A stretch of DNA of 35,048 nucleotides. Source: a virus. Numbering within the stretch: position 1 is the first letter of the stretch; each line of letters starts with the position of its first letter. Made by a program: the position numbers and the translations under genes. The stretch lies in IMG/VR virus record IMGVR_UViG_3300044692_000064, positions 1 to 35,048 of that record; one strand, 5' to 3'. Below the pieces are notes generated by a model. That model saw only the letters and a program-made list of their open reading frames with translations, did not search any database and was not told the origin of the DNA. This document shows, piece after piece, positions 1 to 7,950 of this stretch.

Positions 1-1
1 G

Positions 2-2143
2 GCCGTTGTCGCAGGTCAGAGCGACAAGGTCAAGCAGCAGGTCCAGGCGTTCGGCGCGGAACTCAAGACGTCCGGGCAGTCGTGGGGCCTGGAAATGGAG
101 CAGCCGGTCCAGCAGGCCCTGGGCACTATCCAGGTCGGCTTCCAGCAGCTGAAGCCGCAGATCGGCCAGGCCCTGGGCAACGTCGCGCCGGACATCAAGA
201 TCCTGTCGCAGTCCCTGGTGGACTTCGGCAGCAACGTGATGCCCGGCGTCGTGTCGTCGTCCTCTCGGCTGATCCCGGTATTCGACGGCATCGACGGGGC
301 CGCCCGGACCGTCGGCCAGGCCGTCGGCCAGGCGGCGGCCGACGTGTCCCAGCACAGCACGACCATCGGGACCAGCATCTCCTACGTGGGCCAGGTGGCG
401 TCCACGCTGGTGGCCACCGCCGCGCCGCTGCTCGGAGACCTGTCCGACACCTTCGCCCACACCGGCGGGACGCTGATCACCACCCTGCACACCGTGGGGT
501 CGACCATCGACGGGCTGGCCCACACCGCGCTGCCGGCGCTCGGCGGCGGCATCCAGGCTGACCTCACCGTGATCAATGGGCTGGTGGGCGCGCTCGGTCC
601 GGCGTCCTCCCTGCTCGGTGTCTTCGGCGGCACCGCCCTGTCGGCCTACATGAACGTGTCGTTGCTCGGCAAGCTGGAAGGCCCCATCAACAGCGCCGCC
701 GGCGCGCTGGACAGGGCCGGCACCAAGGGCAGCACCTTCGGCGATGTCACCAGCAAGGTGTCCACCGGGCTGAAGAAGGTCGGGGACGGCCTCCCCTACG
801 TCGGCGTCGGTCTGGCGCTGCTGGGCACCGCCATGGACCTGGACGCCCAGCACGCGAACGACTTGTCCGACCAGTCCGACAAGCTGGCCGCCTCGCTGGA
901 GGCCGGTGGAGCGCAGGCCGTCCAGGCGCGACAGCAGATGGACGACGCGCGCAAGGCGAACCAGGACTACCTGAAGTCGCTCCAGGATCTCCAGACCACC
1001 CAGAAGGCCGGCATCCAGGACGCCGCCCAGTACGGCGACCAGGCCGGGTCCAACGCCCGGGAAATCGCCGGTCTGTCGCAGAAGGTCCAGGACAACAAAC
1101 AGGTAGCCGACGACGCGCTGAAGAAGTACAACGACTGGGCGGCGAAGATGGGCCTCACCGCCATCACCGCCATGCAGCTGTCCGGACAGGTGGACATCCT
1201 GTCCAGCTCCAGCCAGTCGGCTTCGTCGAACACATCGCAGCTGAAGGCCGACATCGACATTCTGAACACGGCGGCGTCCACTGCCGATCAGAAGATCAAG
1301 GCGCTGGCCGATTCACTGGCCATCATGGGCGACCACGGATTGCAGAAGGCGCAGGACTACGCCGCGCAATTCGGCACCGCGCTGAACACGTTCTCCACGC
1401 AAATGGAGAACGCCAAGGGAGCGGTGTTCAGCTTGAATGGCGAGCTGAACACCAACAGCGAACGCGGCCGAGACGTGCTGACCGTTCTGGAGGCCGCACA
1501 GCAGGGCTGGGCCGGCCAGGCGCAGGCCATGGCCGACGCCGGCCAGTCCACCGCTGCCATCAATCAGGCGCTGGACGGCAACCGCCAGCAGCTGTACAAC
1601 GTGCTGCACGCCGCCGGCCTGACGAAAGACCAGATTGATACCCTGCTGGCCACCTACGGGCTGATCCCGAAAGACATCAGCACGAAGGTGCACGCCGACA
1701 CCCAGGGCGCGATGGACGAGACGCGCAACCTTCTGCGGTGGATCAATGGCCAGCGCGCCGTGGTCACTGTCGACACCGTCACCGGCAACACCACGGCGGT
1801 GACCTTCCCCGGCCACCACACCATGTCGGCGTCCGGCGGCGTCACCAGCCCGATGCCCGGCGCGGCCACCGGCATGGTGCTGCCGGGCGGCCTGCGGCTG
1901 GTGGGCGAGCAGGGGGCCGAGCTGATCCGCGACCAGGTGGGCGCGACGGTCATCCCCCGGTCCGGCGTGGACAAGGCCATTACCGACGCCCTGGGCAACG
2001 CCGGCGGCACCGGCGCGATGCCGGCGCTGGAAGTGCACGCCGCAGGCGATGAGGTGAGCCAGCTCCTGGCTATGATCATCAAGAAGTATGTGCGTGTAGT
2101 CGGCGGCGGGGACGTGCAAGTGGCGTTCGGAAGGAACAGCTGA
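2..2143 (+). CDS. Tape measure protein, C-terminal part (5' end outside window)
   Basis: The frame is open to the left edge, so this is the last 713 residues of a longer protein. It sets tail length and lines the tail tube in siphoviruses. The visible part is rich in Ala, Gly, Ser and Gln, with long predicted helices, hydrophobic stretches (for example SSLLGVFGG and VGVGLALLGTAMDL) and a coiled-coil-like stretch of Gln/Asp/Lys helices in the middle. The C-terminus has the GVTSPMPGAATGMVLPGG / LVGEQGAELI / GATVIP signature common at the end of actinophage tape measure proteins. It is followed with a 1-base TGATG overlap by the minor tail protein gene, the usual order. An alternative general minor tail role is unlikely given length and composition. 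Confidence 0.88.
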   Translation, partial: AVVAGQSDKVKQQVQAFGAELKTSGQSWGLEMEQPVQQALGTIQVGFQQLKPQIGQALGNVAPDIKILSQSLVDFGSNVMPGVVSSSSRLIPVFDGIDGAARTVGQAVGQAAADVSQHSTTIGTSISYVGQVASTLVATAAPLLGDLSDTFAHTGGTLITTLHTVGSTIDGLAHTALPALGGGIQADLTVINGLVGALGPASSLLGVFGGTALSAYMNVSLLGKLEGPINSAAGALDRAGTKGSTFGDVTSKVSTGLKKVGDGLPYVGVGLALLGTAMDLDAQHANDLSDQSDKLAASLEAGGAQAVQARQQMDDARKANQDYLKSLQDLQTTQKAGIQDAAQYGDQAGSNAREIAGLSQKVQDNKQVADDALKKYNDWAAKMGLTAITAMQLSGQVDILSSSSQSASSNTSQLKADIDILNTAASTADQKIKALADSLAIMGDHGLQKAQDYAAQFGTALNTFSTQMENAKGAVFSLNGELNTNSERGRDVLTVLEAAQQGWAGQAQAMADAGQSTAAINQALDGNRQQLYNVLHAAGLTKDQIDTLLATYGLIPKDISTKVHADTQGAMDETRNLLRWINGQRAVVTVDTVTGNTTAVTFPGHHTMSASGGVTSPMPGAATGMVLPGGLRLVGEQGAELIRDQVGATVIPRSGVDKAITDALGNAGGTGAMPALEVHAAGDEVSQLLAMIIKKYVRVVGGGDVQVAFGRNS

Positions 2144-4932
2144 TGGTCACCCAGAACAGCCGGACCTTCCCCGCCACGCCGCAGAAGATGGCCATGGAGC
2201 TGTTCGTGAACAGCGCCTGGACCGACATCACCGACGACGTCCGATGGTCGGAGGGCTGCAACATCACCCGGGGCCGGCCGAACGAGTCGTCCCTGCTCAC
2301 CCCTGGCAACTGCTCGTTCGTCCTGAAGAACACCACCGGCCGATACAGCCCGCGCAACCCGCTGGGCGCGTACTTCGGCTCCATCGGCCGCAACACGCCG
2401 ATGCGGCTGTCCCTGGTGGCCGCCCAGGACACCTTCACCCGGACCGTGTCCAACGGGTGGGGCAGCACGGACGACGGCTGGGCCTGGACCTGCTCCGGCG
2501 GCTCGGCGTCCGACTTCGCCGTCACCGGCAGCGCCGCCACGATGACTCACACCGCGCACGGCGTCGCGCACTTCGCCTCGCTCCAGTCGCTGACCGTGCG
2601 GGACGTCGATGTCTCCTATCAGGTCAGCTGCGGCGTGGCCAGCATCACCGGGAGCAGCCTCTACACCGGCGTCCGGGTGCGCTCCAACGGCACCACCTAC
2701 TACCAGTTCAGCCTGATCTTGCCGGCCGGCGGCGGCACCCCGCAGGTGAACCTCCAGGGTTCGGACGGTACTGTCCTGATCGGCCTCACCGGCATCCCTC
2801 GGCTGACCTACGCCGCCAACACACCCATCGCCATTCGCGTGCAGTCCGAGGGGCAAATCTTCCGCATCAAGGCGTGGATGCCGAACACTCAGTCCGAGCC
2901 GCAGGGCTGGGACGCCGTGACGTCCGAAGGCGCGTCGCTGGCGGTGAACAACTTCAACCCCGTGGGCAGCTACGCCACCATCTACACCAGCACCGATCCC
3001 AGCAACACCAACGCCACGCCCATCACCTTCACCCTGGACAACGTGGCCGTGCGGGTGCCCAGGTTCGCCGGTGAGGTGTCCGAGTGGCCGCAGAACTGGG
3101 ACGGCACCCTCCAGTACGCCTACGTCCCCGTGACGGCCTCTGGGCCCCTGCGTCGGCTGTCGGCCGGCGGCGGCCCTCTGGACAGCGCCGCGCGCCGCTA
3201 CATCGCGCTTCAGGCCCCGTACGCGTACTGGCCGCTGGAGGACGGCGCGTCCACCATCGCTGCGCTGAACTTCGTCGGTGGCGTCCCGATGCAGGCCATC
3301 CAGGCGGGGAACAACGGCGTCGGCACGGTGAAGTGGGCCCAGGACTCCACGCTGATCGGAAGCGGACCGGCGCCGGTTCTCACGCAGGGTAGTCAGCTGT
3401 ACGCGTGGACGGACCCCACCCCGTCCACCACGGCGTGGGCCGTCGCCTTCTGCGCCCGGATCACCCGCACCAGCGGCACCACCGTGATCTTCTCCGGCGC
3501 GGGCCCGTTCCAGGTGTCGATGAACATCAACACCGACTCCACGTGCTCGGTCTACGTGACGCTGCCCAGCGGGTCCACCAACATCGTGAACATCCCGGCC
3601 GACATCACCGGAGCCGACTTCATCGACGGCAAGTGGCACAGCTACGTGATCACCTGCACGCAGTCCGGCGCGACGCTGACCGTCACGGCCACCCGGGACG
3701 GCGGGGACTTCACCGGCACGATGACCGCCACCATGCTGCCGCTGGCCCAGCTGGTGTTCCCCACGCCGGCGACGGCGGACCAGTTCGGCTTCGCCCACGT
3801 CGCCGTCTGGGGGGCCGACGTGGGCAGCTCGGTGCGCCAGGGTCTCTGGTCGTCCTGCATCAACGGCTGGGCGTCGGAAGTGGCGCTGAACCGCATGATC
3901 CGGCTGTGCGCCGAAGAGGGTGTCGAGTTCGGGTGGAACACTCCCACGGACCGCGTGCTGACGCCGGCCATGGGCCCCCAGCGCCAGCAGACGCTGGTCC
4001 AGCTGCTCCAGGAGTGCGCCAGCACCGACACCGGGGAGCTGACCGAGTCGCGCGGCTCCTTCGGCCTGCACTTCCACCACCACGCCTCGGTGGACAACCG
4101 GCCGGCCACCACCACGCTGTCGCTGTCCAGCGGCCAGGTGGCCCCACCGTTCCAGCCCATCGACGACGACCAGAGCACCCGCAACAGCGTCACGGTGACC
4201 GCGCCGGACGGCTCCAGCTACCGCTACCAGAAGACGTCCGGCGCGCTGTCCATCCAGGCCCCACCCAACGGGGCCGGAGAGTACGACGCGACGGCCACCG
4301 CGAACGCCTACTACGCGTACGTCATCCGCAACATCGCCGCCTGGCTGGTCGGCCTCGGCACCGTCGACAAGCCGCGTTACTCGGCGCTGCGCACCAACCG
4401 CGCCAACAACAACGTGGTGGTCAGCGGCTGGTCCGGGCCGTTCGGGCAGCTGCTGGCGGTGGACCTGATGGACAAGGTCACGGTGACGGGCATGGCACCG
4501 AGCGGGCTGTACGACGACGCCGAGCTGACGGTAGTCGGCATCGTGGAGCTGCTGCACACCCAGCGCCACGAACTGGCCTTCATCTGCCTGCCCGAGGAGC
4601 CGAGGCACGTCGGCGTGGTGGCCAACGCCGCCAGCCCGGCCAGCACCGACAGCCGGATGGACACCGGGGGCAGCCAGCTGGCGCTGGGCTACACCAGCTC
4701 GGCCACGTCGCTGTCGGTGCAGACCAGCCCCAACACCCAGCTGTGGACCACGGCCGCCGGTGACTTCCCCTTCGACATCATCGTGGGCGGGGAGCGGATG
4801 ACCGTCACCAACATCACCGGGAGCAGCAGCCCCCAGACCTTCACCGTCACCCGCTCGGTGAACGGCGTGGTCAAGGCCCAGGGCGCGCTCACCGACGTCC
4901 GGCTGTTCAAGCCCTGTTACGTGGGACTGTGA
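2143..4932 (+). CDS. Minor tail protein with LamG-like beta-sandwich domains
   Basis: 929 residues, immediately downstream of the tape measure gene, where distal tail and baseplate proteins lie. The N-terminal ~90 residues (WTDITDDVRW..., then NCSFVLKNTTGRYSPRNP) match the conserved start of actinophage minor tail proteins. Residues ~100-310 are Gly/Ser/Thr-rich and beta-like. Residues ~350-570 begin YWPLEDG and contain DGKWHSYVIT, the pattern of a concanavalin A/LamG carbohydrate-binding fold. The last ~150 residues are again beta-rich. Translation is probably coupled to the tape measure gene through the TGATG junction. The role (baseplate hub, distal tail or host-surface contact) is inferred from position and LamG character. 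Confidence 0.82.
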   Translation: MVTQNSRTFPATPQKMAMELFVNSAWTDITDDVRWSEGCNITRGRPNESSLLTPGNCSFVLKNTTGRYSPRNPLGAYFGSIGRNTPMRLSLVAAQDTFTRTVSNGWGSTDDGWAWTCSGGSASDFAVTGSAATMTHTAHGVAHFASLQSLTVRDVDVSYQVSCGVASITGSSLYTGVRVRSNGTTYYQFSLILPAGGGTPQVNLQGSDGTVLIGLTGIPRLTYAANTPIAIRVQSEGQIFRIKAWMPNTQSEPQGWDAVTSEGASLAVNNFNPVGSYATIYTSTDPSNTNATPITFTLDNVAVRVPRFAGEVSEWPQNWDGTLQYAYVPVTASGPLRRLSAGGGPLDSAARRYIALQAPYAYWPLEDGASTIAALNFVGGVPMQAIQAGNNGVGTVKWAQDSTLIGSGPAPVLTQGSQLYAWTDPTPSTTAWAVAFCARITRTSGTTVIFSGAGPFQVSMNINTDSTCSVYVTLPSGSTNIVNIPADITGADFIDGKWHSYVITCTQSGATLTVTATRDGGDFTGTMTATMLPLAQLVFPTPATADQFGFAHVAVWGADVGSSVRQGLWSSCINGWASEVALNRMIRLCAEEGVEFGWNTPTDRVLTPAMGPQRQQTLVQLLQECASTDTGELTESRGSFGLHFHHHASVDNRPATTTLSLSSGQVAPPFQPIDDDQSTRNSVTVTAPDGSSYRYQKTSGALSIQAPPNGAGEYDATATANAYYAYVIRNIAAWLVGLGTVDKPRYSALRTNRANNNVVVSGWSGPFGQLLAVDLMDKVTVTGMAPSGLYDDAELTVVGIVELLHTQRHELAFICLPEEPRHVGVVANAASPASTDSRMDTGGSQLALGYTSSATSLSVQTSPNTQLWTTAAGDFPFDIIVGGERMTVTNITGSSSPQTFTVTRSVNGVVKAQGALTDVRLFKPCYVGL

Positions 4933-4939
4933 GGACACC

Positions 4940-5374
4940 ATGGCGCTGCCTGCCGCTGGCAACCGCATCACCGCCGACCTGCTGGCGGCTCTGACCAACA
5001 ACTCGCTCCAGTTCATCGGGGCGGCGGCCACCTCGCACCAGGCGATGGGCGCGACGGCCGACATCACCGGCACGTCGCTGACCTTCACCACCACCTATCC
5101 GAACACCAAGGTCACCATCTGGGCCTGTTACGACGTGGACAGCACGGGCGTGACGTCCACGTTCATCGGCACCTGTCTGGTGGACGGCACCGGGCAGTCC
5201 GGCGAGGCGCACAGCCAGACGTTGCGCGTGACGTGCTTCCAGGAGTGGATCACCACCCTGACGTCCAGCGGGTCTCACACGATCAAGCTTCAGGGCCAGA
5301 AGTCCGGGGGGTCGGACACCCAGAACACCAACGCGACCCACACAAAGTGGCACGCCCTGGTCTTCGGCCCGTGA
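4940..5374 (+). CDS. Small tail-associated protein, function unknown
   Basis: 144 residues, starting 7 bases after the minor tail gene behind a GAGG ribosome site that overlaps the upstream stop. The sequence is Thr/Ser-rich with alternating hydrophobic residues (SLTFTTTYPNTKVTIWA, HTIKLQGQKSGG), which suggests an all-beta fold such as a tail-fibre or appendage domain. No catalytic motif is visible. Position in the tail operon supports a structural role, perhaps host binding. I do not recognise the family. Confidence 0.72.
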   Translation: MALPAAGNRITADLLAALTNNSLQFIGAAATSHQAMGATADITGTSLTFTTTYPNTKVTIWACYDVDSTGVTSTFIGTCLVDGTGQSGEAHSQTLRVTCFQEWITTLTSSGSHTIKLQGQKSGGSDTQNTNATHTKWHALVFGP

Positions 5375-5721
5375 TACTGGCCGGCGTGGCAGACGACTAC
5401 AGCCCGGTACCGGGCAAGTACAAGGCGATGCGGTGGGACGGCTCGAACACCGAGGCGTTCAAGACCTGGGTGCAGGGGTTCATCACCTCGCACACCTTCG
5501 CGGCGAACGAGTGGTCCGTAGTCAGCGGCGCGGGACCAAACGGCGAGACGCTGCTCACGGTGCAGTGGTCACCCAACGGCGTCAGCTGGATGTCCGTCTC
5601 GGTCTACATGGGCTGGTGGGCGGTCTTCGGCCCGTACTGGGGTACCGACCCCACGAATTACTGGGAGTGGTCCCAGCTGGCCGACGCCGACTTCCAGCGC
5701 CAGTTCAACGCCGCCGCATAG
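5371..5721 (+). CDS. Small Trp-rich protein at the end of the tail operon
   Basis: Taken from the GTG that overlaps the upstream TGA by 4 bases (GTGA), the junction used throughout this genome; 116 residues. A second in-frame GTG 15 bases downstream (reading VADDYSPVPGKYKAMRWDG) is equally possible, since neither has a clear Shine-Dalgarno site. The protein has about ten tryptophans and many tyrosines, clustered in VQWSPNGVSWMS and YMGWWAVFGPYWG. No known motif was recognised. Being last in the tail operon and aromatic-rich, it may be a small carbohydrate-contacting or tail accessory protein; this is inference only. Confidence 0.65.
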   Translation: MILAGVADDYSPVPGKYKAMRWDGSNTEAFKTWVQGFITSHTFAANEWSVVSGAGPNGETLLTVQWSPNGVSWMSVSVYMGWWAVFGPYWGTDPTNYWEWSQLADADFQRQFNAAA

Positions 5722-5759
5722 TTAGTTGCGCGTAGCAACCTGCGGCGCCGGAACATGGA

Positions 5760-5788
5760 CGACCCCCGGGCACCGGGCCCGGGGGTCG
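5760..5788. terminator. Hairpin terminator between convergent operons
   Basis: An 11-bp perfect stem, CGACCCCCGGG paired with CCCGGGGGTCG, with a 7-base loop. It lies 38 bases after the last tail gene and 32 bases before the end of the leftward small-gene operon, so it could serve both directions. No T-run follows on either strand, as is common for GC-rich actinobacterial terminators. A smaller hairpin CCCGC-TCA-GCGGG at 5804-5816 sits between it and the leftward operon. Confidence 0.7.
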
Positions 5789-5820
5789 CTCTGTCGGTCT
5801 ACCCGCTCAGCGGGCCGGCA

Positions 5821-6033
5821 TCACCTGATGCCCTTCGTGCGGTTGGCGTACTTGCGCGCGGCGCTGTCGCGCACCAGCGGCTTGGCCATGTTCTGGCCGG
5901 GCGTGCGCTTCTGGGTGATGGGGGCCGCTGGCTCCTCCCCGACGGCGCGGTGCCGGCCGCCCGGGGTGCCGTCCCAGTTGTCCTGAGTGTGCGTCTCCCG
6001 GGTCCGGTGCTTGCCCGGTGTGTCCTCGGTCAT
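5821..6033 (-). CDS. Small basic hydrophilic protein, unknown
   Basis: 70 residues, last gene of the leftward small-gene operon. The start is supported by a strong GGAGG site 8 bases upstream that overlaps the stop of the preceding 40-residue gene. It is rich in Arg, Lys, Thr and Pro, lacks hydrophobic segments and looks largely disordered, with a basic C-terminus ending KYANRTKGIR. No family was recognised; a nucleic-acid-binding role is possible but not shown. Confidence 0.6.
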   Translation of the reverse strand: MTEDTPGKHRTRETHTQDNWDGTPGGRHRAVGEEPAAPITQKRTPGQNMAKPLVRDSAARKYANRTKGIR

Positions 6034-6037
6034 TCGG

Positions 6038-6160
6038 TCATCCTCCGATCGTCCAGGCGACCAGCGCGACCACGCCAGCCACCAGGGCTGCCAACGTCAC
6101 CAACCAGAACACCAGCGGCACCAGGTCGGTGAAGGTCTGTCTCCAGTCTCTCCCGCTCAC
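6038..6160 (-). CDS. 40-residue single-pass membrane protein
   Basis: Begins with a GTG that overlaps the TGA of the upstream gene by 4 bases. Reading VSGRDWRQTFTDLVPLVF and onward, it has a short polar N-terminus followed by one hydrophobic segment of about 28 residues, rich in Leu, Val, Ala and Trp, ending in TIGG. Small size makes it easy to miss, but the GTGA junction, coding in phase with the operon, and the good GGAGG site for the next gene at its 3' end support it. Function unknown; small lysis or membrane-modulating proteins look like this. Confidence 0.55.
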   Translation of the reverse strand: MSGRDWRQTFTDLVPLVFWLVTLAALVAGVVALVAWTIGG

Positions 6161-6426
6161 GGCAGCGGCCCCGACACCAGCGGCACCACGCCGTACATCC
6201 CGAGGGTGAGCACGGTGGCCATGCTGACGAAACCGACGCCGAGCGCACCCGCGCCGCTAACGGCCAACAGCGCCAGCGCGAACAGCGAGCAGCCGGGCTT
6301 GCGGCGCTTGCCACCGCCGTAGATCGGCATCGGTGCCGGCCGCTCGGCGTGGCCGGCATCCGCGAAGCGGTCACCCAGCGTGCCGCCGTGGAACTTCGGC
6401 TGGTCGTCGTCCTTGTCCTTGGGCAT
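6157..6426 (-). CDS. Small membrane protein with two hydrophobic segments
   Basis: 89 residues, started at the ATG reading MPKDKDDDQPKFHGG, with a GAGGTAGGCGAG purine tract just upstream. The first ~50 residues are charged and polar; then come two hydrophobic segments (CSLFALALLAVSGAGALGV and VLTLGMYGVVPLVSG) separated by a short turn. It lies 5 bases downstream of the zinc-ribbon-like gene and overlaps the 40-residue membrane gene by 4 bases. A longer upstream reading frame exists but has out-of-frame-like Arg/His/Pro composition. Function unknown. Confidence 0.65.
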   Translation of the reverse strand: MPKDKDDDQPKFHGGTLGDRFADAGHAERPAPMPIYGGGKRRKPGCSLFALALLAVSGAGALGVGFVSMATVLTLGMYGVVPLVSGPLP

Positions 6427-6431
6427 CTCGC

Positions 6432-6623
6432 CTACCTCTTCCTGCGTCGGATGTGGCGGTCCACGCCGTGCTCGGCCGGCGTGCCCATGGCCAGCCCCTT
6501 CTTGTTCCGCGTGGACTTGGTGACGATCTCGTCGATGTGGTTGCACCCCACCTCGGTGCACCGGCCGTCCCCGCCGGGTGACGTGTGGCCGTTCGGGCAC
6601 TGTGCGATCCACTCCTGCGTCAC
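6432..6623 (-). CDS. Small Cys/His protein, zinc-binding candidate
   Basis: 63 residues from a GTG that overlaps the upstream TGA by 4 bases (first residues VTQEWIAQCPNGH). It contains C-x12-C-x4-C-x-H (CPNGH...GRCTEVGCNH), a plausible single zinc site, followed by a basic C-terminal tail ending in RHIRRRKR. This suggests a small nucleic-acid-binding or protein-binding zinc protein. No named family was recognised. Confidence 0.62.
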   Translation of the reverse strand: MTQEWIAQCPNGHTSPGGDGRCTEVGCNHIDEIVTKSTRNKKGLAMGTPAEHGVDRHIRRRKR

Positions 6624-6961
6624 GGCCGCACCTGGAGCATCAGCTCCCGGCCCTTCTCGTCCACCAGCCGAACGCCGCGCACCAGGACGGGCTTCGGGCC
6701 GCCGGTGCACGGGTCGGCGCTCGGCACCCACTCTTCGACGTCCTGGACGAAGACGTGTTCGGCCGGGCCGCCGACGTACGTGGTGAACACGCCGTTGGCC
6801 GAGCCGACGTAGAGCACACGGTCCCCGCCGCCGGTCTTCGGCTCCACCCGCAACGCCGGCACCTGGAGCTCCCCGGCCAACGGCCGCGCCGCCGCGTTGA
6901 TGGCGGCGCAGTCGTCGGCCAGCGTCGCCATCGCGGCGTTCAACATCGCCAGCTGATTCAC
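6620..6961 (-). CDS. Hypothetical protein, unknown
   Basis: 113 residues, starting at a GTG in a 4-base overlap with the preceding gene (VNQLAMLNAAMATLADDC). The N-terminal 30 residues are helical; the rest looks beta-rich, with Gly-rich turns (VEPKTGGGDRVLYVGSANG) and alternating hydrophobic strands (KPVLVRGVRLVDEKGRELML). No catalytic or binding motif stands out. It is the third gene of the small-gene operon. Confidence 0.62.
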   Translation of the reverse strand: MNQLAMLNAAMATLADDCAAINAAARPLAGELQVPALRVEPKTGGGDRVLYVGSANGVFTTYVGGPAEHVFVQDVEEWVPSADPCTGGPKPVLVRGVRLVDEKGRELMLQVRP

Positions 6962-7206
6962 TCTCCGGACTTCCCTTCCCACACGTTGGCCGCGCACTCC
7001 CCGGTGTCCCGGTCGAAGATGGCCGAGGACTGGACCAGGTTGGTCACGTAGTTCTTGACGTCTTCCCGGACGCCGGCCCGCTCGATGCCAAAGGCCAGCA
7101 TCCAGTCTTCGGGGTTCAGTTCGATGGTCAGCGACACCCGGACGCGCATGGTGGTGTTGCTGGCGCGCTTCCAGCTGCCGAAGTTGCCGACGGACGTGTT
7201 CCGCAT
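6958..7206 (-). CDS. Conserved actinophage-type small protein
   Basis: 82 residues with a clear GAGGAG site 3 bases upstream of the ATG. The core MRVRVSLTIELNPEDWMLAF followed by VREDVKNYVTNLVQSS resembles a small protein family I associate with actinobacteriophages and actinobacterial mobile elements: a beta strand, a Pro-Glu-x-Trp turn, then a helix with R-x-DV-x-x-Y. The family has no function I can name. The pattern argues that this is a real, functional gene. Confidence 0.72.
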   Translation of the reverse strand: MRNTSVGNFGSWKRASNTTMRVRVSLTIELNPEDWMLAFGIERAGVREDVKNYVTNLVQSSAIFDRDTGECAANVWEGKSGE

Positions 7207-7213
7207 GGTCTCC

Positions 7214-7525
7214 TCACTCCCCGTCCGGGTGCACGCAGGTGCAGTCCGGGCCGTGCATCCGGTCGTTGTCCTCCAGCAAGGACTCCACCGTGACGTCCGC
7301 CGTCGGGTCCATGGTCAGGATGACGTCCGGCACGCAGTCGTCGCAGCACTCCACCATCTGGTACAGGTTGGCGTGCGGCCCTATCACCACGCCGTAGACG
7401 TTGCACGTCACCGTGTTGTCCACCAGCTGGCACACCTCGCACGGCTCGCCCTGGTTGTCCACGCTGGGCACCGGGCGCAGGGTGATGTCGTACTGCTGGA
7501 AGTCGACGATGGTCAGCGTGCTCAT
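7214..7525 (-). CDS. Cys-rich small protein, first gene of leftward operon
   Basis: 103 residues from the ATG reading MSTLTIVDFQQYD, behind a GAGGAGCACACC ribosome site. Cysteines occur as CEVC, a single C, CCDDC and CTC, with two His nearby, which suggests one or two metal sites. The protein is acidic. It is the first gene after the dyad-bearing leftward promoter, so it is probably made early and strongly. Its leader is nearly the same as that of the 366-residue protein gene at 12586. Function unknown. Confidence 0.68.
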   Translation of the reverse strand: MSTLTIVDFQQYDITLRPVPSVDNQGEPCEVCQLVDNTVTCNVYGVVIGPHANLYQMVECCDDCVPDVILTMDPTADVTVESLLEDNDRMHGPDCTCVHPDGE

Positions 7526-7565
7526 GGTGTGCTCCTCGGTGTTCGGTTGGGGGCGGTGCCAGACC

Positions 7566-7595
7566 AGTGAACCACAAGTTGCAATGGCGCGCAAC
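7566..7595 (-). promoter_or_regulatory. Leftward promoter with GTTGC-N8-GCAAC dyad
   Basis: On the minus strand, a -35-like TTGCGC (7594-7589) is followed after 17 bp by a -10-like TTCACT (7571-7566). A perfect dyad GTTGC-N8-GCAAC (7578-7595) covers the -35 and half of the spacer and stops 6 bp before the -10. The predicted transcript starts near 7559 and gives a ~34-base leader to the Cys-rich gene. The same arrangement recurs at three other leftward starts in the window, which is the main support. Confidence 0.6.
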
Positions 7596-7615
7596 TAGGC
7601 TGTTGGGGGGTGCAT

Positions 7616-7626
7616 CCGGTTACCAT
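7616..7626 (+). promoter_or_regulatory. Candidate rightward promoter of the lysis island (CCGGTTACCAT)
   Basis: The 11-mer CCGGTTACCAT ends 6 bases before the ATG of the first lysis-island gene. The same 11-mer occurs before the terminase operon at 26603. TACCAT would be the -10 box; no standard -35 is visible at 16-18 bp, so it may need a phage-encoded or phage-modified factor. The distance implies a leaderless transcript, consistent with the lack of any Shine-Dalgarno site before the ATG at 7633. Confidence 0.45.
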
Positions 7627-7632
7627 CCGAGT

Positions 7633-7950
7633 ATGGGACAGGAGCCGAGCGCCAGCATCGACATCACGGCGTTGTCGCAGGTGCTCGGCATTGGCGGCGG
7701 CTGGCTGCTGTTCGTGCTGGGTGTCGTCGCCTTCGTGTGGATGCTGGCCACGGATCGGTTGGTGGCCGGCCGAAGACTGGAACAACTCCAGGAAGCCTTC
7801 GATCGGGAGCAGGAGCGCGGCGATGTGCTAGCGCGGACCCTTCTGGAGCTACAGCCAGGCGTCAAGGTAGCCGTGCACACCGTGGAGCAGTTCCGGTCCC
7901 TGACCATCGACGGCACGCCGCCGACCGAGCGACAGGGGATCACGTCATGA
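7633..7950 (+). CDS. Membrane-anchored coiled-coil protein of the lysis island
   Basis: 105 residues. Start taken at the ATG reading MGQEPSASIDI; there is no ribosome site, but a TACCAT box 6 bases upstream fits leaderless translation. Residues 19-40 form one transmembrane helix (GIGGGWLLFVLGVVAFVWML), followed by an amphipathic, charged helix at 42-75 (GRRLEQLQEAFDREQERGD). Together with the next genes it resembles lysis-associated membrane proteins or spanin-like/holin-partner proteins, but no lipobox is present. It overlaps the next gene by 4 bases (ATGA). Confidence 0.7.
   Translation: MGQEPSASIDITALSQVLGIGGGWLLFVLGVVAFVWMLATDRLVAGRRLEQLQEAFDREQERGDVLARTLLELQPGVKVAVHTVEQFRSLTIDGTPPTERQGITS

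Noticed and set aside
1654-5094. A very long open frame on the minus strand opposite the tail genes
   Set aside because: High-GC codon use on the plus strand creates long antisense frames; the protein is repetitive in Gly/Arg/His/Val without motifs, while the plus strand has clear tail proteins.
5233-5370. Upstream ATG at 5233 for the Trp-rich protein
   Set aside because: The 46 extra residues are the antiphase reading of the preceding tail gene (His/Arg/Pro/Gly-rich); the GTG at 5371 or 5386 fits the junction pattern.
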